A DNA stretch of 64,000 nucleotides, from positions 5,603,501-5,667,500 of the forward strand of contig NZ_CP109583.1 in assembly GCF_036250755.1 (NCBI RefSeq), read 5' to 3'. The position numbers and the translations under genes were made by a program. Shown here piece after piece: positions 57,197 through 64,000 of this stretch. The stretch's first letter is position 1; each line of letters opens with the position of its first letter. The stretch is from Streptomyces uncialis (lineage in GTDB: Bacteria > Actinomycetota > Actinomycetes > Streptomycetales > Streptomycetaceae). Under the pieces are notes generated by a model. The model saw only the letters and a program-made list of their open reading frames with translations, had not been told where the DNA came from and did no database searches.

Positions 57197-59317
57197 ATGG
57201 CTACCACTTCGCTTGACCTGGCCAAGGTGCGCAACATCGGCATCATGGCTCACATCGACGCGGGCAAGACGACGACCACCGAGCGGATCCTGTACTACAC
57301 CGGCGTCTCGTACAAGATCGGTGAGGTCCACGACGGTGCTGCCACCATGGACTGGATGGAGCAGGAGCAGGAGCGTGGCATCACGATCACCTCTGCTGCC
57401 ACCACCTGTCACTGGCCGCTTGAGGACGTCGATCACACCATCAACATCATCGACACCCCGGGTCACGTCGACTTCACCGTCGAGGTAGAGCGCTCGCTGC
57501 GCGTCCTCGACGGCGCTGTCACCGTGTTCGACGGTGTCGCCGGTGTCGAGCCCCAGTCCGAGACGGTTTGGCGTCAGGCGGACCGCTACGGCGTTCCGCG
57601 TATCTGCTTCGTCAACAAGCTGGACCGCACGGGTGCCGAGTTCCACCGCTGCGTCGACATGATCGTGGACCGCCTCGGTGCGGTTCCGATCGTCATGCAG
57701 CTCCCCATCGGCGCCGAGGCCGACTTCCAGGGCGTCGTGGACCTGGTCCGCATGAAGGCGCTCGTGTGGTCCGCCGAGACCGCGCTCGGCGAGGCGTACG
57801 ACGTCGTGGACATCCCGGCCACGCACACCGAGACGGCCGACGAGTGGCGCGGCAAGCTGCTGGAGACCGTCTCCGAGAACGACGACGCCATGATGGAGCT
57901 GTACCTGGAGGGCACCGAGCCCACCGAGGAGCAGCTCTACGCGGCGATCCGCCGGATCACGATCGCCTCCGGCAAGGGTGACGGCGCGACCATCACCCCC
58001 GTGTTCTGCGGTACCGCGTTCAAGAACAAGGGCGTCCAGCCCCTGCTCGACGCCGTGGTGCGCTACCTCCCGTCCCCGCTCGACATCGAGGCCATCGAAG
58101 GCCACTCGGTGAACGACCCGGACGAGATCATCCGCCGCAAGCCGTCGGTCGACGAGCCGCTGGCCGCTCTCGCGTTCAAGATCGCGAGCGACCCGCACCT
58201 CGGCAAGCTGACGTTCGTCCGCGTGTACTCCGGGCGTCTGGAGTCGGGTTCTCAGGTGCAGAACTCGGTGAAGGGCCGCAAGGAGCGCATCGGCAAGATC
58301 TACCGGATGCACGCCAACAAGCGTGAGGAGATCGAGTCGGTGGGTGCCGGTGACATCGTCGCCGTCATGGGTCTGAAGCAGACCACCACCGGTGAGACCC
58401 TCGCCGACCCGGCGAACCCGGTCATCCTTGAGTCCATGGACTTCCCGGCCCCGGTGATCGAGGTCGCCATCGAGCCGAAGTCCAAGGGCGACCAGGAGAA
58501 GCTGGGTGTCGCCATCCAGCGCCTGGCCGAGGAGGACCCGTCCTTCCGCGTCAAGACCGACGAGGAGACGGGCCAGACCATCATCGCGGGTATGGGCGAG
58601 CTGCACCTCGACGTGCTGGTCGACCGTATGCGCCGTGAGTTCAAGGTCGAGGCCAACGTCGGCAAGCCGCAGGTGGCCTACCGCGAGACGCTCCGCAAGG
58701 GTGTCGAGCGGCTGGACTACACCCACAAGAAGCAGACCGGTGGTTCCGGTCAGTTCGCGAAGGTGCAGATCGCGCTGGAGCCGCTTGAGGGTGACGGCTA
58801 CGAGTTCGTCAACAAGGTCACCGGTGGCCGTATCCCCCGGGAGTACATCCCCTCGGTGGACGCGGGCTGCCAGGAGGCCATGGAGTTCGGCGTGCTCGCC
58901 GGCTACCCCCTCACGGGTGTCCGGGTGCTCCTCCTCGACGGTTCCTACCACGAGGTCGACTCCTCCGAGATGGCCTTCAAGATCGCCGGTTCCATGGCCT
59001 TCAAGGAGGCCGCCCGCAAGGCCAGCCCGGCCCTGCTGGAGCCGATGATGAAGGTCGAGGTGACGACGCCCGAGGACTACATGGGTGACGTCATCGGTGA
59101 CATCAACTCCCGTCGCGGTCAGATCCAGTCCATGGAAGACCGTCACGGTGCCAAGCTCGTCACGGGCCTGGTCCCGCTGTCGGAGATGTTCGGCTACGTC
59201 GGCGACCTCCGCAGCAAGACATCGGGTCGCGCGAGCTACTCGATGCAGTTCGACTCCTACGCCGAGGTTCCCCGGAACGTCGCCGAGGAGATCATCGCGA
59301 AGGCCAAGGGCGAGTAA
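57197..59317 (+). CDS. fusA: Elongation factor G
   Basis: The 706-residue translocase GTPase has G1 [19 protein letters not shown], the switch [11 protein letters not shown]3 DTPGHVDF, G4 [10 protein letters not shown], and the family's domains II-V ([20 protein letters not shown] in domain IV). Length and start (ATG 57197, GAGAGAAG upstream) are typical. It is third in the str operon. Confidence 0.97.
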   Translation: MATTSLDLAKVRNIGIMAHIDAGKTTTTERILYYTGVSYKIGEVHDGAATMDWMEQEQERGITITSAATTCHWPLEDVDHTINIIDTPGHVDFTVEVERSLRVLDGAVTVFDGVAGVEPQSETVWRQADRYGVPRICFVNKLDRTGAEFHRCVDMIVDRLGAVPIVMQLPIGAEADFQGVVDLVRMKALVWSAETALGEAYDVVDIPATHTETADEWRGKLLETVSENDDAMMELYLEGTEPTEEQLYAAIRRITIASGKGDGATITPVFCGTAFKNKGVQPLLDAVVRYLPSPLDIEAIEGHSVNDPDEIIRRKPSVDEPLAALAFKIASDPHLGKLTFVRVYSGRLESGSQVQNSVKGRKERIGKIYRMHANKREEIESVGAGDIVAVMGLKQTTTGETLADPANPVILESMDFPAPVIEVAIEPKSKGDQEKLGVAIQRLAEEDPSFRVKTDEETGQTIIAGMGELHLDVLVDRMRREFKVEANVGKPQVAYRETLRKGVERLDYTHKKQTGGSGQFAKVQIALEPLEGDGYEFVNKVTGGRIPREYIPSVDAGCQEAMEFGVLAGYPLTGVRVLLLDGSYHEVDSSEMAFKIAGSMAFKEAARKASPALLEPMMKVEVTTPEDYMGDVIGDINSRRGQIQSMEDRHGAKLVTGLVPLSEMFGYVGDLRSKTSGRASYSMQFDSYAEVPRNVAEEIIAKAKGE

Positions 59318-59468
59318 CTCAACCGAGTACACGCTTTAGGCTTGACTCCGGAGCCACCAGGGTGTCCGCCGCAGCCACGGCGGGCACCCCCGGCCCCGGA
59401 CTATCCAGCAAAGATCACCTGGCGCCGATGAAGTAAGGCGTACAGAACCACTCCCCAGGAGGACCCCA

Positions 59469-60662
<1,194 letters not shown>

Positions 60663-60690
60663 CCTGACACGCGCGCTGCGGCGCAACGTG

Positions 60691-60731
60691 GGACCCGTAC
60701 GACCCAGGTGGTCGTACGGGTCCTTTGTTTT
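60691..60731 (+). terminator. Intrinsic terminator after tuf
   Basis: GGACCCGTACGACC (60691-60704) pairs perfectly with GGTCGTACGGGTCC (60710-60723), followed by TTTGTTTT. Confidence 0.93.
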
Positions 60732-60740
60732 CCCTGGGGT

Positions 60741-61207
60741 CGGCGGGTCGCCTTCGCTTGCGCTTTTGAGGTCTGTCCGGGTGGGGGTACTTCGTTGCTG
60801 TGCCGTCGCTCGGTGGGTGCGCAGTTCCCCGCGCCCCTTTGGGGCGCGTTCTGTTTGTTCTTCGGGTCGGTGCCGGTCGGGATTCTCCGTCCTCGCTCCA
60901 ACGCGCTCGGCCGAACGTCCTGTGACTGTTCCGGGGCGTCGGAGTCTGCGGGCAGAGATTCCCGCCCACCCCCTCCCGTAGCCGGGCGAGTGCACGGGGA
61001 GGGGGCTTCCGCACCCGACGGACAACATTGAGGGGCGCCCCTTCAGGGGCGCGGGGAACTGCGCAGAACGAGGGCGGCCCGCACCCGAGAAGCGACCGCG
61101 ATGGGGCAGCATCCAGGGGCGCGGGGAACTGCGCACCCCACGAGCGACCCGCACAGGGACGAGTGCGCTCAGCCGGACAGACCTCGGAGGCGCAAGCGAA
61201 GGCGGCC
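60741..61207. repeat. Composite palindromic repeat element, copy 7 (inverted core)
   Basis: The element starts GGCGGGTCGCCTTCGCTTGC just after the tuf terminator. It has one unit near 60819, a core of about 112 bp in minus orientation (60857-60968), inverted units near 61048 and 61117, and an exit end GGCGCAAGCGAAGGCGGCC. The exit end runs straight into the 3' end of the Uma2 pseudogene and has removed its stop codon. Confidence 0.85.
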
Positions 61208-61660
61208 TGCGTAGAGCGGCAGGTTCTCGGTGGAGATGGTCCAGTCCGCGATCGTCACGTCCTCGCCGTACACGAAGTCCTTGCGGGTCGCGTAGCGCGG
61301 GCCCTCCGGGGTCGGGTGGATGTCCGTGAAGACGGCACCGGAGCCCGTACGGGGGTCGAACGCACCTGGTCCCTCCATGCCGGTCATCGGGAGCACCACG
61401 AGATCCGGCTGACGCAGGACGCCGGCCTGGACGTCCTCCACGTCGGGCTGTCCCGTGTGTGCGATCACGTGGTCAGGTACGGCCCGCTCCAGCCGCCGTC
61501 ACAGACGGGCGGCCGTCAGCGAGTGGGGAGCGTTCGGCTGCCCGCGGTCGTGCACGATGCTTTCCCTGGCGATCTCCAGCTTCCCGGGCATGTCCTCCGC
61601 GAGACGCTCGGCGCTGTCGCGGAGGGCTCGGTACGGCTCCGGGCAAGGCGGCTGGGTCAC
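61208..61660 (-). pseudogene. Uma2-family endonuclease, broken
   Basis: Translated from GTG at 61660, the frame reads like a Streptomyces Uma2 (DUF820) protein: RALRDSAERLAEDMPGKLEI, ARESIVHDRGQPNAPHSLTA, then RRLERAVPDHVIAHTGQPDV, VLRQPDLVVLPM and a tail TRKDFVYGEDVTIADWTIST. Three lesions are visible. A TGA at 61499-61501 (R-L-stop-R-R) lies where relatives have Arg. In full-length relatives about 50 residues with the catalytic Glu/Lys lie between two FDPRT sequences; here only one FDPRT remains, so the segment is deleted. The stop codon is lost into repeat copy 7. The GTG overlaps the stop of the nuclease gene upstream (GTGA). Confidence 0.8.
61209..61292. repeat. 84-bp direct repeat, copy A (Uma2 tail)
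   Basis: This 84-bp sequence matches 62737-62820 at 82 of 84 positions. It encodes, on the minus strand, the Uma2 C-terminal tail (YGEDVTIADWTISTENLPLY). It lies in the Uma2 pseudogene; the other copy forms the end of the regulator-like gene. Confidence 0.9.
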
Positions 61661-62598
61661 GGCGAGCGGCGGGGAGACTGTTCGTGGCCGCCGGGTGCCT
61701 CTGCCGGAGGCTGTTCCTTGGTGAAGAGGTCGTCCTCGGCGGTGGCGGTGAGCGCCTTGGCGAGCCATTCGGTGAGGGTCTCGGAGTCCGTGGTGGAGGT
61801 GATCCGCTCCCGCGTTTCCTCGGAGACGCTGATGCCTCGCATCTCCAGTACGTCGATGAGCGTTGCGGCCCTGCCCTCTTCACGGCCCTCGGTCTTGCCT
61901 TTGAGGTAGGACTCTTCGACGATCGTGCCCCGGCCGGGGAAATAGGTGCCGACGCTCATCATGTTCCTCCAGGTGTTCCGGGCCTGGGTGTCGCCCAGTC
62001 CGAGTTCCAGTAGTTCGGTGAAGTAGTCCGCAGTGTCGACCTCGACCGTACCGAGAGCGGTAGCCAGCGCGTCCAGTATCGGGGTGATGTCCCGGTCCTT
62101 GCCATGAGTCATGGCAGCGAAGGTGGCGAGTGCCAGATTCTTGGACGCCTCGGCGGGACTGGTGATGACCGGGATGTTGTCAGGACCGATGACCAAAGGA
62201 TGGGTGCTGAGGGCAGTCCAGCCCTCGATACCCGTCAGGAACGGGCCGGTGGCCCACTTGGCGGTTGCCCTGTCCCGACATACGACGAGGAGCAGCGCGG
62301 GCAGGTCGTACTTGGCGCGCAGGAACGCCAGGTAGTACGTCCAGCTTGCGGCTTTGTCCGGATCGCGCCGACCCTGGGCCTCGATGGCCAGCAGGAACGT
62401 CGTCCCGTCCGAGGATTCGACTCGCAGGACGCTGTCGACGCGGCGCTCCAGCGGCCTGATCTCGGTGGCGTCGCCCGTCAGGACCTCGACGGCGGCTTTG
62501 TCGGGCAGCGGTACACCGAGGACGCGGAACACGGGGCTCAGAAGTTCGGGACGTTCCTGAAAGATGCGGTGCGCGGCCTCATGAGAGGAGGTGACCAT
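61657..62598 (-). CDS. PD-(D/E)XK nuclease-superfamily protein, Rpn/YhgA-like
   Basis: The 313-residue protein has the nuclease core VDSVLRVESSDGTTFLLAIE then AQGRRDPDKAASW: Asp55, Glu73-x-Gln75, and a following Lys/Arg region, as in recombination-promoting nucleases and related proteins. A Lys/Glu/Gly/Arg-rich stretch (YLKGKTEGREEGRAATLIDV) precedes a small C-terminal helical domain. ATG at 62598 has no ribosome site, but TACGCT lies seven bases upstream, so the message is probably leaderless. The Uma2 gene overlaps its stop, so two nucleases were once made from one operon. Confidence 0.75.
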   Translation of the reverse strand: MVTSSHEAAHRIFQERPELLSPVFRVLGVPLPDKAAVEVLTGDATEIRPLERRVDSVLRVESSDGTTFLLAIEAQGRRDPDKAASWTYYLAFLRAKYDLPALLLVVCRDRATAKWATGPFLTGIEGWTALSTHPLVIGPDNIPVITSPAEASKNLALATFAAMTHGKDRDITPILDALATALGTVEVDTADYFTELLELGLGDTQARNTWRNMMSVGTYFPGRGTIVEESYLKGKTEGREEGRAATLIDVLEMRGISVSEETRERITSTTDSETLTEWLAKALTATAEDDLFTKEQPPAEAPGGHEQSPRRSP

Positions 62599-62729
62599 GA
62601 TCGGGAGCGTAGGTCGCTCGTGATCGATCCGGTGATTGTTCGATGATCGTTCATTCGTACGGACGAACATGTTTCCGAGGTTGACGCGAGTGAGGGTTCC
62701 GGCTTCGTCAACTTCGACTGTCCGCCTGG

Positions 62730-63734
62730 TCAGGTGGCGTAGAGCGGCAGGTTCTCGGTGGAGATGGTCCGGTCCGCGATCGTCACGTCCTCGCCGTACA
62801 CGACGTCCTTGCGGGTCGCGGAAGCCCGGCAGTCCCCGCAGTGGCCCGGGGTTCGGGAGCGGAAGGCTCGGTCGCAGGAGTCGCAGGTCTGGAGTGGGGG
62901 CGGGGGCGGCGGGCCCTGGCGCAGGGTGGGGAGGGGTGGGGGGAGAAGGGTGGTCAGGCGGTAGGCGAGGAACGCGGCGGGGCTGTGCAGGCGGTCCGGG
63001 GGGAGGCCCGTGGTCAGGGCCGCGCGGACCGCGTCCGGGTGCGTGCCGCGCTCCAGCCAGGCCGCTACGGCCGGGGCGAGCCGTCGTACGTCGCGTTCCG
63101 CGAGGGTCAGGCGGGGGTCCGCGGTGCGCAGCGACGCGAGCAGGTCGGCCGCTCTGCTGTGCAGCTCCGGGGCATGGGCCGTGGGGGACGGGAGCGGGGG
63201 CTGCGGTTTCTTCGGGGGCGGCGGTCCGGTGCTCCGGGGCGCGGTGCTCTGCGGGGTGGTGCTCCGCGGGGTGGCGTGCCGTGGTGCGGGGGGTGGGGCT
63301 TCGTGGTCCGGCTGGGTGCGGGACGTTGCCGGGTCCTCGTACGCGTACGTGAGGGTCACCCAGGTGCCGTTCGGGAGGTGCTTGCGTACCCGTTCGATGT
63401 AACCGTGCCTCTCCAGTTCCCGCAGGGCTCCCGCGATCCGGTCGCGGCCCTCCGGGAAGCGGCTGGCGAGGCTGCGGATGTCGACGGGGGTGCCGTCCGG
63501 CACGGAGAGGATGTACGCGGCGAGGCCGATCGCCGTGCAGGACAGGGCGCGGTGCCTGGTGAGGTGATGACCCAGGTGGGTGTGGTCCGGGTCCGGGTCC
63601 GGGTTCGAATTCGCGTTCCGGTGCGGGTCGGTTTCGTCGGCCGGGCGGGGGCCTGTGACCCGGATGACTCCGTGGGGGGTTTCCGGAACGCTGGATGGGC
63701 GGGGCGAGGGGGCGTTAAGCTGCGTGTCAGCCAT
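62730..63734 (-). CDS. Regulator-like protein with a foreign Uma2-derived C-terminus
   Basis: The 334-residue protein has a winged-helix region (residues about 60-130: LSCTAIGLAAYILSVPDGTP, ASRFPEGRDRIAGALRELER, HGYIERVRKHLPNG), a long Pro-rich linker (about 140-200), a helical domain with RLAPAVAAWLERGTHPDAVR, and CDSCDRAF...CGDC, a probable zinc ribbon. This order is that of a common Streptomyces helix-turn-helix family. After residue 305 the sequence switches to TRKDVVYGEDVTIADRTIST then ENLPLYAT, the Uma2 tail, giving a chimera. ATG at 63734 is the start. Confidence 0.8.
   Translation of the reverse strand: MADTQLNAPSPRPSSVPETPHGVIRVTGPRPADETDPHRNANSNPDPDPDHTHLGHHLTRHRALSCTAIGLAAYILSVPDGTPVDIRSLASRFPEGRDRIAGALRELERHGYIERVRKHLPNGTWVTLTYAYEDPATSRTQPDHEAPPPAPRHATPRSTTPQSTAPRSTGPPPPKKPQPPLPSPTAHAPELHSRAADLLASLRTADPRLTLAERDVRRLAPAVAAWLERGTHPDAVRAALTTGLPPDRLHSPAAFLAYRLTTLLPPPLPTLRQGPPPPPPLQTCDSCDRAFRSRTPGHCGDCRASATRKDVVYGEDVTIADRTISTENLPLYAT
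62737..62820. repeat. 84-bp direct repeat, copy B (Uma2 tail in the chimera)
   Basis: Partner of 61209-61292 (82 of 84 identical), 1,528 bp apart in the same orientation. The pair brackets the nuclease gene and most of the Uma2 pseudogene. The differences are G/A near the middle and C/A near the end. Confidence 0.9.
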
Positions 63735-64000
63735 CGGGAAGTGCTAGTTCCTTATGTGGTGAGGCCCTCGTTCGGGATGCCAGTCCCGGCCGGGGGCCGA
63801 TGCATGTACCGGTGCACATGCGGGAGTTGTCATGCGTTTGCGATGGCACTCTCTCCGAAAATCGGACCGGGAGCGAACTCTCCCTGAAGCAATCACCCGA
63901 ACGGGCTAACGCTGCGGTGGTTGCTGTCCGGTGGGGTGAGGTGGGGTGGGGTATTCGCCTTCAACTACCGGGAACTACGGGGGGTTTACCGCCTGTGGTT
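63735..64000. other. Right-hand edge, no gene assigned
   Basis: The last 266 bp lie upstream of the chimeric regulator gene. No open frame with convincing coding character was found. It contains short complementary stretches (for example TCCGAAAATCGGA at about 63856) and probably holds promoters for the minus-strand gene and for a gene beyond the edge. Confidence 0.35.

Noticed and set aside
60741..63734. Integrated mobile element at the right end
   Set aside because: No integrase, transposase or tRNA-type attachment site is present; the direct repeats are pieces of Uma2 coding sequence.

Overview
The window is a piece of a Streptomyces chromosome. It has very high G+C, many GTG starts and one TTG start, and a gene order that I recall from the conserved core of S. 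coelicolor: korBA, a two-component system, a second nuo cluster, htpX, yajQ, rpmG, murB, add, aspC, secE-nusG, rplKA, rplJL, rpoBC, rpsL-rpsG-fusA-tuf. That comparison is from memory. No phage, transposase or CRISPR array was seen.

Layout. 1-9.5 kb (mostly minus strand): a RarD permease, a 2-oxoacid:ferredoxin oxidoreductase (korA-korB), a LuxR-type response regulator and two near-duplicate sensor kinases. 9.7-20.5 kb (plus): a ten-gene respiratory complex I operon, nuoABCHIJKLMN, with no nuoD, E, F or G. Many of its subunits carry Ala/Pro/Thr-rich tails. 20.5-28.6 kb: HtpX protease and a YccF membrane protein, a SUKH-domain protein, YajQ, tRNA-Tyr, two tandem secreted DUF4360 proteins, a Rossmann-fold protein and an amidohydrolase-like protein lacking expected catalytic residues. 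28.9-32.7 kb: tRNA-Thr, tRNA-Met, rpmG, a HadA/HadB-like dehydratase pair and murB. 33-37.8 kb is an accessory island: a DUF998 membrane protein, a DGPF/YciI protein, an ECF42-type sigma factor fused to a truncated tyrosine-recombinase-like domain, and a TetR regulator divergent from an NAD(P)-binding oxidoreductase across two operator-like repeats. 38.2-60.7 kb: add, aspC, tRNA-Trp and the transcription/translation supercluster. 60.7-64 kb: a broken Uma2 endonuclease gene coupled to a PD-(D/E)XK nuclease gene, and a regulator-like gene whose C-terminus has been replaced by a Uma2 tail.

A composite palindromic repeat runs through the window. Seven copies, about 0.4-1.2 kb each (1.3, 6.0, 26.6, 30.4, 37.8, 45.9 and 60.7 kb), are built from units ending in GCGCAGTTCCCCGCG. 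These units flank a core of 112-115 bp, and the element ends are inverted repeats of each other. Ends often lie within a few bases of a stop codon, and one has run into a coding sequence.

The most unusual items are the sigma factor-recombinase fusion (34.2-36.4 kb), the composite repeat family, and the nuclease/Uma2/chimera locus at the right end. The nuo cluster beside korAB suggests a ferredoxin-linked, truncated complex I, but this is inference.
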